A DNA stretch of 64,000 nucleotides from Paulinella micropora (GCA_009731375.1 BJOX01000135.1:637180-701179); one strand, 5' to 3'. Numbered from the stretch's first letter, positions 44,744 to 54,780 are shown. Made by a program: numbers and translations. Notes: generated from the letters alone by a model not told the origin.

Positions 44744-46621
44744 TTAAAACGAGGCCACCTCCAGGCTTCCGTTTGCCTCGTGAAGGTAGTACTTGAAATA
44801 GGCGCTGTAAATCGTAACGTCATACAATCCGTCTACCACGCCGCGTTTGCCCGACGTGGTGGCGCTGACAACCATCTCTTCTTGGGCGTTGTAAGTAGCC
44901 GCGGATGTGTCGGGCGCCTGCTGAAACTTCAGCTTCAGCTGGTGGAAGTCGCCGCGGGACCAGAGCACGGGCTGATCGTTTAGGTCCGTGACGGACGCGG
45001 TGTACTCCATCGCCGCATTAGCCTCCCAGTCGACAGTGTTGGTCGCGCCACCTCGTGTGTTGGAGAACTTGATCTTGACCCCGCACGCGCGCAGCCAGCT
45101 CGAGCTAGCCAGCAAGGTGTTGAGGTTCGTCAGCGCGGCCGTGGCGGGCGACGTGTAGCGCCGGTCGGTAATTCTGGCAAAAGTGAGGTCAGAGTCGATG
45201 TCGATGATGGCCACCGTCATGCCCTTGAAATCCACGGTCAGGCGGTTGGTGTCGTTCAGGGCAAACACCGCGTTGTTGGCGTACCAGGCCCCGTACTTGT
45301 ACGTGACGGTCGCGGCGCGCGGCGCGGGGCCGGTGTTGATCACCAGGCGCTCGCGGTTGCTGACAAAGGTCTTGTAACCGTCCATAATTCCGTCTAACAT
45401 GCCCTTGGGGTCGTTGATGAACGGGATCAGGTACACGCCGTTGGACTTCAGGTAGGAGCTGCGCACTAGCTGGCCCATCGTCTCCTCAAAAAGCGCTAGT
45501 CGATCGGGGTGCCTTCGCCCATCTGTGATCTACCGTGCACGTCTAAAACACACAGATGCAACATTATCACACGCACTCACACATATGCTTGTCTACCTTC
45601 TAAGTCAATTGTAGTTGCGTCGCCCAACATGTCGTAAGTCATCAGGCGCCCCGTGTTGTCGTACGTGTACTGCGGGTAGTAGGTGTTAGTGTCCATGCCG
45701 CCGTTGTAAGCGGTCTGGTCGCCTGATTTGCGGATGAAGACAAACAGCCCGCCTGAGTGGTGGGAGAATTGGTCCAGGTCAATTGCGACTGGTCGGAGGG
45801 CTTGATGCGCTGGGCGTAGGCCGTGTACTGCACAAAGTCGATGTATTTCTGCTCGGCGACCTTGCCCTGCTTCAGCGGGCTCCTGCCCAGGCGCATCCCG
45901 TTAGGCAGCTGCGTGCAGCCCGTGATGAAGCGGATCTCGCTCAAGCTGGCAGTGCAAGGCACTACCAGTATAGGCTGGCTATTCACGCTGGTAGTGGCCT
46001 GCGAGCTCACGAAGATGGAGCCGCGCGGGTAGAACCTGATTTCGAGATCGCCACGCAGCGTGCTCAGGTCCAAGTCCATTCCGTTCAACCAAGTGTGCAG
46101 CAGGGGCAAGTAGAAATACTGCTCGTCGTTGTTTTCCCACTGGCGGCCGCTGATCTTGCCTGTCTTGGGGTCCATGTTGACCATGTCGGCGATCTGGTCG
46201 ATGGCCTCTTGCGACAGCGTGTTGAGCATCAGGTGCATCATGTCGCCGTGGTACCTCGCGATTTCAGTGCCAGTCAGGTGGTCGATGTACTCGATACGCT
46301 CGAACCACTGAGTGGTAGGCAAAACACGAGAGTCGGTCGGCTGGCTGCCGCTGGTCGTGAACGTGATCTTGAAACGAAGGGTCGCATCGTGGATCGCGCC
46401 GGACTGGTTGTTTTCCAAGATAAAGCTAAAAAAGCGGTGTTGCTCAGCGCCGAGGTCGCGGCGGCGGGCGCCATGACCGTCTGCGTCCAGCAAGGGCGTG
46501 CATCGATCGCGCGGGCGTGCTCGGGATCAATCAAGATCTCCTGGCCGTTACGCGCCCTCTTGCCGGTGGCGACTTTCTGCTGCTTGCTAGCAGGGGGCAC
46601 GACGATGGTGGCGGAAGACAT
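44744..46621 (-). pseudogene. Double jelly-roll major capsid protein, with candidate intron and frameshifts
   Basis: From the ATG at 46621 the protein of about 600 codons forms the icosahedral shell. Family features: a basic N-terminus, FSFILENNQSG, LPTTQWFERIEYIDHLTG, then YFYLPLLHTWLNGMDLDLS, LRGDLEIRFYPRGSIF and, in the second half, FINDPKGMLDGIMDGYKTF with SRGDFHQLKLKF. The layout fits capsid proteins of polinton-like or mriyavirus-like viruses. Frame changes occur near 46440 (T6 run) and 45780. Between 45596 and 45543 a 54-nt GT-AG segment looks like a spliceosomal intron; after it the frame needs one more single-base change near 45490 to join the final 245 codons. Ends TAA. Thus broken as assembled. 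Confidence 0.75.
45543..45596 (-). other. Candidate 54-nt spliceosomal intron in capsid gene
   Basis: On the minus strand it starts GTAGAC, has TGATAAT and ends TCTGTGTGTTTTAG. Reading through it gives a TGA after seven codons; removing it continues the frame for 15 codons. The length matches the other candidate introns in the window (45, 49 and 55 nt). Confidence 0.45.
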
Positions 46622-46654
46622 CGTATATGATATTAAGGACAAAGAAGATTTTTT

Positions 46655-46987
46655 TTATTTTTTCAGGATCATCACGGCCCCGATCGCCGCGGCGCCGACC
46701 GCCAAAGGCAGTGCCATGGACTTGAGACCGCCCTCTGCGTTGTCGCCTAGCTGCTTGGTGGTGTCCATCGCTTCCTTCGGGATGTCGGTCACTTTGTCGA
46801 TCTGCCTGCCAAAAAAGCCAGTGACTGACTTGAGAGTGCCGCCAAACTGCCGCAGCCCTTCGCGGGTCCTCTCCCTCCTCTCCTCCTTTCTGCGCCCTAT
46901 GCGCTGTTCAGTGGCGGCGCGGGCTTCCTTGCGGGCGGCCTTCTTGGCCGTGTGCCGCTCGTGCCTTTCTCGCGTGCGCTTGCCCAT
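46655..46987 (-). CDS. Basic virion protein with C-terminal TM
   Basis: 110 residues, intact. The N-terminal half is strongly basic (KRTRERHERHTAKKAARKEA). The middle is amphipathic (FGGTLKSVTGFFGRQIDKV). The C-terminus is one hydrophobic helix (LPLAVGAAAIGAVMIL) and KK. It lies 33 bp upstream of the capsid gene on the same strand, and a TTAATTAA motif is 5 bases before its ATG. Small proteins of this kind next to the capsid gene in polinton-like viruses and adenoviruses are DNA-condensing or membrane-active core proteins. Role inferred from composition and position. Confidence 0.6.
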   Translation of the reverse strand: MGKRTRERHERHTAKKAARKEARAATEQRIGRRKEERRERTREGLRQFGGTLKSVTGFFGRQIDKVTDIPKEAMDTTKQLGDNAEGGLKSMALPLAVGAAAIGAVMILKK

Positions 46988-46992
46988 CTTTC

Positions 46993-47000
46993 TTAATTAA
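46993..47000 (-). promoter_or_regulatory. TTAATTAA motif upstream of basic virion protein
   Basis: The palindromic core TTAATTAA ends five bases before the ATG at 46987 on the minus strand. Confidence 0.4.
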
Positions 47001-47036
47001 ACTTGATAAGTCACGAAAATTAAATTTTTCGTTTTT

Positions 47037-47410
47037 TTAAAAGACAATGACTTGGCAGATGCGTTCCATGAATTGCGTAATTTGTCCCAGGAACTGAGCG
47101 TCCTTGGCCAGACTCTGCTTGGCCAGAAATCTTTGCTGCAGCTGTTGCAGGGCGGGAGTCGGAGCACGAGTCTTGGCTGCCAGCTCAAACCAGATGCCAG
47201 CTTCGCTCTGGACGTACGCGGCGAGCTTGCAGTCCTTGTAGGCAGCTTTTCAACGGTCGCAACTTGGTTTTCAAGACCTAAGTTCCACTGCATCCGCAGG
47301 TCCTTGCTCTCGCCGGCAGACAGCAGCCCCCAGTTGTCCAGCACATTCTCCAGGTCCGCAAAGAGCTTCTGCAGCGCTTGGCGATTGGTAAGGCCGCCGG
47401 AGGAGGTCAT
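47037..47410 (-). pseudogene. Helical protein of unknown function, one frameshift
   Basis: From ATG at 47410, coherent helical sequence (ALQKLFADLENVLDNWG, ENQVATVEKL) continues to about 47240, where the frame shifts; the rest (CKLAAYVQSEAGIWFELA, FLGQITQFMERICQVIVF) runs to a TAA at 47037. About 124 codons. Its start overlaps the small membrane-protein frame at 47271-47564. The two may have been one protein separated by an indel near 47410. No family recognised. Confidence 0.45.
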
Positions 47411-47564
47411 CGAGCGTCACGTAGTGTGTGGGCAGCGGCTTGTCGAGGTCGCACGAGATTGATGGACGCAAGAGCCGTTTGCAGCAGGAGCGCACACAGC
47501 CGACCACGATGATAGCGGTTGTAACGATCAAAGCCAAGGCCAGCAGAGCTTCTTCCACTGGCAT
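47411..47564 (-). CDS. N-terminal membrane-anchor ORF
   Basis: ATG at 47564 opens a frame with one clear transmembrane helix (ALLALALIVTTAIIVVGCV), then CC, a basic patch and KPLPTHYVTLDDLL. The frame stays open to 47271, but its last 47 codons overlap the coherent helical gene in another frame, so only the first part is trusted. It may be the anchor of that helical protein, separated by a single-base change. Confidence 0.4.
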
Positions 47565-47601
47565 TGTTCACTTTAGACTAGCTACACAAGATTTTTTTTT
47601 T

Positions 47602-48051
47602 TTAGAAGCGGTAGTGTCCTTGGCCCGCGGGGTTCAGGTAGCCTTCGTAGAAGTACTGAGAAAGCACTTCGCTCAGCGCGCAGATCAAGAACAACTGCTT
47701 GGCGGTGTCACCGTCGCCTACCAGGCCAAGCTGGCCCCTGCTCAGGAGGCGGGGCAACATAGCAAACAACAGGCCTCCTCCTGCCACGTGCAGGGCCAAG
47801 CTAGGTAAGCGGCAAGCCTGCCCTCCTTGGTGCGGTTAAGGACTCTACTCTGAATCAAGTCAATAACAGTGGCAGTCAAGAAGGCCACGACCGCCAGACC
47901 AGTGCTCTTGCTGACCTGAGCGGCCCCTATTACAGGGACGGACGAAAAGCTAAACACCGCGTTGCCTGGTATGACGACCGCCGCGCTTGACCGGGCAAAG
48001 TTTTCAAGCGAAAACAGATCGCTCACGTGGGGGGACAATGTTTTTGGACAT
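47602..48051 (-). pseudogene. Multi-pass membrane protein, two homopolymer frameshifts
   Basis: A likely start ATG at 48051 is followed by a six-C run (48028-48033 region) where one base too many breaks the frame. The open part then gives hydrophobic helices (SKSTGLAVVAFLTATVIDLI), NRTKEGRLAAYLAW, and after a second shift near 47795 AGGGLLFAMLPRLLSRG and LFLICALSEVLSQYFYEG, ending in HYRF. About 147 codons. Its start lies inside the RNR large-subunit remnant. No family recognised. Confidence 0.45.
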
Positions 48052-48298
48052 TGCTGGCCTCAAGGCGGCCGCCGAGCAGCGCGTAGTCGGGGTGGTAAGA
48101 GGCCAAGCTGGCACAGGTTGAGGCCGCAAATCAATCCAGTTCGGACGTGGAGATGCCATTTAGCAGGCATGCAATAGTGGTTTTGGCCACCTCGACCGCG
48201 TTGGCGCCGGGCAGGTCACTCGCAAGGACCGAGACGCGTTGAAGGACCTTGTAGAAACACACCGGCTCCAACGAACCATCTCTTTTTTTGACCTGCAT
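48023..48298 (-). pseudogene. ATP-cone remnant of RNR large subunit
   Basis: From ATG at 48298 the first about 92 codons match the N-terminal ATP-cone part of the complete R1 at 59652 (shared TSELD, AASTCASLA, LGGRL.ASN and CPPT). There is an in-frame TGA at 48131, and the matching region stops at a TGA at 48023, where an unrelated membrane-protein frame takes over. The catalytic barrel is absent. It is the third member of the left inverted block, in the same position as intact R1 on the right arm. Confidence 0.7.
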
Positions 48299-48335
48299 TT
48301 CGCAATGCTTACATACTGGCACAAGAGAAAAAAAA

Positions 48336-48674
48336 TCATTCTCTGCTAAAATGCTTGAAGCCAAAGTACGAAGCCAGCAGGGAGTCCGTCACCAGTAATT
48401 CTCCTTTCCCCGTAGAAACAAATAGAATATAAAGCAGCCCGTGCCACAAGCGGTTATCGGCTCACCACACCTGACCGCCCAGGAAGCCTTTTTCTTGCTT
48501 GTTCAAAATTTTAGAAAGCCACACGACGGCTGGGACCATGGCAAGGACACGCAGTTTGTCTTTGGTCGGCGGTGTCGCTTCAAGTGTCACTTTGGCTAGT
48601 AAAAAACGGGCCGGAAGGCACCCGGCAACGAACAGTAGCTTATTGTCAACTTTAGTAGTTTGTGTGTCTGACAT
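48336..48674 (-). pseudogene. Conserved viral membrane protein, left copy, internal TGA
   Basis: 113 codons from ATG at 48674 to TGA at 48336, paralogous to the right-arm gene at 59301. The shared plan is a hydrophilic start (MSDTQT), AGCLPARFLLAK, a hydrophobic middle, GFLGGQVW, and a second hydrophobic part. An in-frame TGA at 48462 falls exactly where the right copy and the wider family have the second Trp of a WW pair. Small GCxxxR...GGxxWW proteins are found across nucleocytoplasmic and polinton-like viruses; function unknown. Confidence 0.65.
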
Positions 48675-48800
48675 GTTAGCCTAACGAGTCAAAAACAGTA
48701 TGCACAAAAAAAAATGTGTCACACTTCAACTCTCTGTGGTCTCTGTCAGGCGCGCGCCTTTTTTCGGTCTATTAATTTTTTTGGAACATAAAAAATTTTA
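48675..48800. promoter_or_regulatory. Conserved inter-gene element, left copy
   Basis: By eye, about 85-90 percent identical to the reverse complement of 59170-59300, including TAGCCTAACGAGTCAAAAAC, CTCTCTGTGGTCTC and GTCAGGCGCG. It lies between the end of polymerase-helicase and the start of the small membrane protein, so it should hold a promoter and perhaps a terminator. Confidence 0.6.
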
Positions 48801-48840
48801 CAGGAAAAAAGGAAATGTCTTTTTTTTTAATGTAATGCTT

Positions 48841-51621
48841 TCAAGCGCTCGCGTCGGCAGTCACGTGCTCTGCCTCGTCAAGGCGCTGCCTCTTCTGTCG
48901 CTGTTCAGCTTCTTCTTTGCATTCTTCCTTCTTGTTCCTGCGCTTGCCTGCTACTCTCAGCGCGTCCTTGACAGCATTTTCTTTCAGTCGCTTGATTATC
49001 CTTATGGTTGCTTTTTTGTCAGGAACCATGCCAGTCTGTACCATGTGCCACGCACATACATCCTAGCTCGCATCCCCTGTGTTCCTCAAAGTTTCCTCTT
49101 CTTCCTACTCTTCCGTCGACCTGATCATCGCCCGGTCATAGGCTCTGCGCGAAAGCAAGCGCATATGCACGATCCAGTGCTTCTTGCCTCGCGGAGCGTT
49201 CGTATGATCACATTCGCGGGCGTAGCAACACATGTTGGGCTCGCACCACACGTCGCATACATGCCAGAGTTCCTTGTTCGACCGCGGACAAAACTCGCAG
49301 TAATTTACGAGAGTGTCTTTCTTGGCCATGCCAGGGGTCGTCTGTGCCCGATTGATTCGTACTCGGACCTGCGCAGCGCGGTATCTCCCAGATCGTCCGC
49401 AGTCACGGTGTGCAGCCTGCAGTCTTCCTTCAGGTACTTGTTGACTGCGTTCTCAAAGTCTTGCCAGCTCGTAAAATGGTTATTCTCGAACACAACGACG
49501 TAGTCCTTGCTGCCTTCATTTAGAAAACGCAGTAGTCCTGCTCTCCACGAATTTCTGGTTCTGTCGCAGCTCCTCTGGTGCAATGTCAACCCAAAAGTAT
49601 GAGAGCGGGTGCTCTTCCACTGCGCGCTTGTACCTGGCGACGCAGCGAACCAGGATGTAGGGCATTTCGTTCATGATAATGTGATTCCCAAGGCAGTCGT
49701 CCGCCTTTTTCACGAGATTGTTAAACAGAAACAAAGCCACCCGACGCTTCCACTGGGCTTGGCAGTCCTTGTAGTTGAACATGTAGTTAGCGCCCACGAT
49801 AATAGGCGGTTTCCAGTTCACCGTGCTCTTGGCGGTCTTGTTGTTGGATGGCACATTGACTAGCTCGCCCGACACCATGCTTTGCATTGTGGCCTGCTCA
49901 ACCGTGCTCGCGAAGTCGAGTGGCAGGTCCGGTATCACGATAATCTCCTTGTCGTACAGCAAAGACAACCCGAACCCCTTCTCGGTATTCTTGCTGATCG
50001 AGGCTACCTTGCCAGAGGGCTTCATCGACTGCAGGACCTGGATGACTGTTCCTTTCCCTGTGCACCCGTCGCCCAACATGAAAGGAAGCACCTGCCAGTT
50101 ATCTCGTTCCCTGATCGGAAATTGGAGCCTGCCAAGCAACGTTTCGAAGATCTCGTACATAGGCTTGCTCAACTGGAATCCAAGCAGGTCTCGCCAGTCG
50201 GGAATCATGTCGTTGTCGAAGCATATGGACTTGATCATCTTCTCCGTGTCTACCTCGACGTCGTAGAAATGGTCAGTAAACGGAGCAGCCTCCCCTCTCT
50301 CGCGCAGCTGTTCCCAGGTGCGGATGGCCAGAGTGCGCGAGTTGAAGGTGCAGTTCCTGAAGCTGATTCAGTCAGTCCGCATCTCCGACGGGCGCTTGAC
50401 TGGAAAGAAGCGGTGGCTAGTACCAACGAACCACTTGAGGAGCTTGTAATTGTTGACGTTGTGGTAGTAATCGGCGTCGATCAGGATACGATACATGTAC
50501 TCCTCCGCCTCTCCCACAAAGCAGAAGACTCCATCTATTCTCGCGTGGGGGCTAAGTACCAGTCAGTCGAAGCGAATGTCACTGGAACGCCTAGCATGCT
50601 TAACAAGGTCGTGCCTGCACTTCTCGTCGTTGCTGGACAGCTTGTGCAAGTGCTGCTCGCCGTAGTACAGGTCCCAGTCCTCGTCTGTCTGCTTCCCGAC
50701 ATCCGAATGGAAGGACACTTCGTAACCAGTTGTCGTTTTGACGTGCTCTCGCACTTGTTGGATCATCTCGTCCGTCATAATCTTGCATTCGCCCCGCACT
50801 CTATCGACGCTGATCTAGTCGTGTTTCCACACGCCCACGTTGTACAGCCTGTTCTTGCAGCTGTTGTCCCTGAGCGAGTGAAAGAACTCAATCACTTTTT
50901 CCATAATCTTGCGCTCCAGGCTCTGCCAGACGTACGAAAAGAATGTCGCTTCCTTGTTGGATTTCTTCTGCTGTCGTTGCGCCGCCTGCCACATCGGGTT
51001 GTATTCTGCCAGCCTCACGAAAAGAGACACCACGCTCTTCCATTGCTTCTGCCATTCTTTCATGAGGTCGCACTCTAGCTCGGGCTTGCCAGTCACTTTT
51101 TTCCAGTTGATGACAGCCAGGAACGCTTCCTTGCAGCGCTTCTTCCCTACATCGTCGTGCGCCCACTTGAGGTCAGTACATAGCTCCTCCATCATGGCTT
51201 CTTTGCCGCCTGACTCCACGTAGCGCGCAGCGAGTGCAGGCACCCCGATCCCGTTCTTGGCCATGGCTTGCACGAGCAGAGTGCACGCCGCGTTCTTGAC
51301 ATCGAGCCACTCGTAGTACTCGCCAGCCACTATGCGACAGATCCACTTCTTCGCCAGACCGATCACGCACTTACACCAGAGCCCTCTCGCAGCCTCTACT
51401 CTCAGTGTAGTTGATCTTTGCGTTCCAGTGGTTCTTCTTGAACAAACAGATGATGTCGCTCACCTTTGTAGCCTCGTCCACTGGCAGGCGCGCCCCCGTG
51501 AGGATGTGCTGCAGCAGTTCCACGTTATGCGCTGCTGCAGAGAGAAAGCGATCTTCTTCTCATCCTCCTCGCAGTCGTCCTCGTCCCTCCCCTTCTTAGT
51601 GTTTTGAGCTTTCTTGTGCAT
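48841..51621 (-). pseudogene. Family-A-polymerase-like / SF3 helicase fusion, left copy, disrupted
   Basis: Paralogue of the right-arm gene at 56359 and the same length. From ATG at 51621: basic start; polymerase-type motif A in EWLDVKNAACTLL; motif B KKRCKEAFLAVINW; motif C-like WKHD; then the SF3 helicase with Walker A GDGCTGKG (50047-50073), IIVIPDLP (Walker B region) and TMQSMVSGELVN; and a Cys-rich tail (NYCEFCPRSN, EPNMCC). Breaks: frame changes near 51400, 49520 and 49330; in-frame TAG at 50815, 49105 and 49063; TGA at 50563 and 50368. The TGA at 50368 replaces a Trp present in the right copy. This fusion type (TVpol-S3H) is typical of virophages and polinton-like viruses, where it replicates the genome. 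Confidence 0.7.
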
Positions 51622-51639
51622 CGTCGGACAGTCTACACA

Positions 51640-51830
51640 TAACACACATTGCAAGAAAATTCTAAAACCACTGACTGCAAAAATTTCTCAGTGTTTTGCG
51701 GCGAGGTAAGTTCCCCGAGAAATAGTCAAGATTTAGTGGCGGCTGCAAAAATGGCAAAGGGTTCTTTCCGGCTTGCTACCCACTTGCACTCGGTCGAAAC
51801 TCGAGGTTTATGATCTGGTCACGACCGACG
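51640..51830 (-). promoter_or_regulatory. Conserved upstream region of left polymerase-helicase
   Basis: On the minus strand it contains GTCGTGACCAG, GTGGGTAGCAAGCCGGAA, CTTTGCCATTTTTGCA and CTTACCTCGCCGCAAA in the same order as 56141-56275 upstream of the right copy. Confidence 0.55.
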
Positions 51831-52140
51831 ATTTTTCCTGGTCAGGATGGACCAAGACTCAGACGGACCGAAAGTCTCTTGCCATTTTGTCCTCGAATAC
51901 TGCCTTTTTGTCCCCTGCGGCCGCAGACGGGAAACACACCACCCCCCCCCCCNNNNNNNNNNNNNNNNNNNNNNNNNNNNNNNNNNNNNNNNNNNNNNNN
52001 NNNNNTACTGCCTTTTTGTCCCCTGCGGCCGCCGACGGGAAACCCCCCCCCCCCCCCCCCCTTCACCCACCTAACCCTAGCTTGAGACACCTGCCACGGT
52101 TCAGGAAACCCCCCACCCCCCCTCCCACTCTTTTTTTTTA
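51831..52140. other. Repeat-flanked gap 51953-52005, no gene
   Basis: The phrase TACTGCCTTTTTGTCCCCTG and CCGACGGGAAAC occurs on both sides of the gap, followed by poly-C, so the gap probably sits in a duplicated unit. Poly-T and A runs follow to 52170. Confidence 0.7.
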
Positions 52141-52204
52141 TTTTTTATTTTTTTTTGAAAAATTTAAAAAAAGTGTCTCTGACGTATCGGGGCATATAGT
52201 TTGA

Positions 52205-52665
52205 GACTGGCTGCCAAATTTGTCGCAGAACCCATGATTGAGACCAAAAAAGACAAATTTATCCACAGCTTTTTGGGGAGGGGTAAAAAAGTACACACCA
52301 CCCGGAATCCTGGTGGGTGAGGGGTGTTTCTGTGTCTCAGGCTTTTTGCGGTAAATTTCCTTGTCCCCGTGAATTCCCACCACAAAATGTGGCTATGAGA
52401 CGTGAAGTACTGAAGTTGATCCACAACTTTTCGGGGAGGGGGGTAAAAAATATACACCCCCCGGAATGCTGGTGGGTAGGGGGCGTCTCTGTGTATCAGG
52501 CTTTTTGCGGTAAATTTCCTTGGCCCTCGACAAATTTGTCGCAAAACACGTGATTGAGAAAAAAAAAGCGACAAATTTATCCATAACCTTTTGAGGAGGG
52601 GTAAAAAAGTACCCACCCCCCGGAATGCTGGTGTGTAGGGGGTGTCTTGGTGTCTTAAGGTATGC
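52205..52665. repeat. Tandem repeat of about 165 bp, three copies
   Basis: Each unit carries ACAAATTTGTCGCAxAAC or a variant, TTTxGGGGAGGGGTAAAAAA, CCCGGAATxCTGGTGGGT and TTTTTGCGGTAAATTTCC. Copies start at about 52205, 52370 and 52530. The interval lies between the two inverted arms. Confidence 0.8.
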
Positions 52666-52734
52666 ACCGGAAGAGAGAGTAGACTGATACACAGGACCGG
52701 AGCCCTGGAACACTTTTTAATGATTTTTTTTACT

Positions 52735-53808
52735 CACTATCCACCTTCTCGACAGAGTGTCGCATGACTAGCGGACGTCCACCAGCTCGAAGACTGGGCC
52801 CAGCCACCCGTAGGCAGTGGCGGTGTGGAGGGAGAGTACAGAGGCGTAGCGGCTGCCCCCGTCGAAAAAGTGGCAGGGCGAGTCGAACTGGACACCAAAG
52901 GCGTGCCCCCCTACGAATAACGAGGGCCCTGCCGCTCGTGCGCGCCAACAGCTGCGCCAGCGTGGCAGTGGAGACAGGACCTAGCATGGCGGGCAACCCC
53001 TCTTTGGCTACGTACGCTCGCAACATGTCGACTGTCTTGATCTGTCGCTGGCGCGCCTTGGTTTCCTGCTTACGAGGCGAGCCCAGCAGCTTTAGCAAAG
53101 CGAACCACAGGCACCCGAACCACTGTCGGTGCCTAAAACGCTGAGTGAGCGTCGTGAAGTCTGCCCCGGGACCTACTTCTCTACAGCAGTCACGTCCCCC
53201 ACGGGAGCAAACTCCCTGGCCGGATCAGCTAGTACCTCGGCACGCACGGTCCGCTGCCAGCGCGCCGCCTCTTCTGGGCAGTCCTCGTCCTTCCACGCCA
53301 AGACGTCGGCCAAGCGGTTTAGTTCCCAGGGGCGCTCGCCATCCCATAATACCCAGATGCCCGGGCCCTTGGCCTTGCGGTCCCAGCCGGCGTCCCGCTC
53401 CTCTACCTCCGTAGCTGCTTGTAGCTTGATGTAGATATAATAAGGCCCGATGTCCGGCTGAGGCGGCTGCTGCTGCGGCTGAGGCGGCACGCTCGCGGCA
53501 GGAGTCTCACTCCCGCTGCTCACTGCTGCTTCTGCTGCTGCGGCGGCTGCTGCGGCCGGCTCGGGGGCCAACTGCGGCTGCTGTGGCTGAAGCGGCACGC
53601 TCGCGGCAGGAGTCTCACTCCCGCTGCCAGCGGCTGTTTCTGCTGCGGCGGCTGCGGTCGGCACCCCCTTTGCAGCTGTCTTCTTTCTCTTGAGTCTCGC
53701 ACGTGCACGTTGGTTGCGTTTGCGCTTCTTGTTGTCACTGGTGGACGGCACAGCCAGGACCGTCATGACGACTGCACACACACAGACACGTCCAACTTTT
53801 TCAAACAT
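52735..53808 (-). pseudogene. Unknown protein with basic, Ala/Pro/Gln-rich N-terminus, two frameshifts
   Basis: ATG at 53808 (MFEKVGRV) leads to a hydrophobic segment, a strongly basic NLS-like patch (KKRKRNQRARARLKRKK), two Ala/Gln/Pro low-complexity repeats sharing SGSETPAASVP, then an ordered part (GPYYIYIKLQAA, GPGIWVLWDGERPWELNRLA). The frame breaks near 53170 and again in a G6 run near 52905; the final piece reads GVQFDSPCHFFDGG to a TAG near 52775. About 350 codons. No domain recognised. The start codon lies in a repeat that recurs at 54823 and 55800. Only one copy exists, between the arms. Confidence 0.4.
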
Positions 53809-53917
53809 GGAGATGGTGTTCTCTCGTCTTCATCATTCGATTCAGGCACTCTTTCAACTCCCCGAAACACACGAGACACACACCTCAGCACCTCGGGCAC
53901 CCACGGAACACGCCCAC
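53785..53917. repeat. Direct copy of the palindrome arm
   Basis: CCAACTTTTTCAAACATGG, GGTGTTCTCTCGTCTTCA and CCACGGAACACGCCCAC match 54823-54955 in the same orientation. It runs into the gap. Confidence 0.75.
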
Positions 53918-54780
53918 NNNNNNNNNNNNNNNNNNNNNNNNNNNNNNNNNNNNNNNNNNNNNNNNNNNNNNNNNNNNNNNNNNNNNNNNNNNNNNNNNNN
54001 NNNNNNNNNNNNNNNNNNNNNNNNNNNNNNNNNNNNNNNNNNNNNNNNNNNNNNNNNNNNNNNNNNNNNNNNNNNNNNNNNNNNNNNNNNNNNNNNNNNN
54101 NNNNNNNNNNNNNNNNNNNNNNNNNNNNNNNNNNNNNNNNNNNNNNNNNNNNNNNNNNNNNNNNNNNNNNNNNNNNNNNNNNNNNNNNNNNNNNNNNNNN
54201 NNNNNNNNNNNNNNNNNNNNNNNNNNNNNNNNNNNNNNNNNNNNNNNNNNNNNNNNNNNNNNNNNNNNNNNNNNNNNNNNNNNNNNNNNNNNNNNNNNNN
54301 NNNNNNNNNNNNNNNNNNNNNNNNNNNNNNNNNNNNNNNNNNNNNNNNNNNNNNNNNNNNNNNNNNNNNNNNNNNNNNNNNNNNNNNNNNNNNNNNNNNN
54401 NNNNNNNNNNNNNNNNNNNNNNNNNNNNNNNNNNNNNNNNNNNNNNNNNNNNNNNNNNNNNNNNNNNNNNNNNNNNNNNNNNNNNNNNNNNNNNNNNNNN
54501 NNNNNNNNNNNNNNNNNNNNNNNNNNNNNNNNNNNNNNNNNNNNNNNNNNNNNNNNNNNNNNNNNNNNNNNNNNNNNNNNNNNNNNNNNNNNNNNNNNNN
54601 NNNNNNNNNNNNNNNNNNNNNNNNNNNNNNNNNNNNNNNNNNNNNNNNNNNNNNNNNNNNNNNNNNNNNNNNNNNNNNNNNNNNNNNNNNNNNNNNNNNN
54701 NNNNNNNNNNNNNNNNNNNNNNNNNNNNNNNNNNNNNNNNNNNNNNNNNNNNNNNNNNNNNNNNNNNNNNNNNNNNNNNN
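53918..54780. other. Assembly gap (863 N) near the inversion axis
   Basis: The symmetry axis of the two gene blocks (about 53,975-53,990) falls inside this gap. The true size and content are unknown. Confidence 0.99.

Noticed and set aside
45783-47000. 405-codon plus-strand open frame
   Set aside because: It is antisense to the capsid and basic virion genes, which have clear family motifs on the minus strand; high GC leaves the other strand open.
49882-51078. 398-codon plus-strand open frame
   Set aside because: Antisense to the left polymerase-helicase, whose motifs are conserved in the right copy.
33257-51621. Full reassignment of TAG or TGA as sense codons
   Set aside because: R2 ends in TAG right after its conserved C-terminus, R1 ends in TGA after its CxxC, and the penton gene ends in TGA TAG. 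The in-frame stops are reported as a pattern, not as a new code.
52205-52665. CRISPR-like repeats
   Set aside because: Three long tandem units without spacers.
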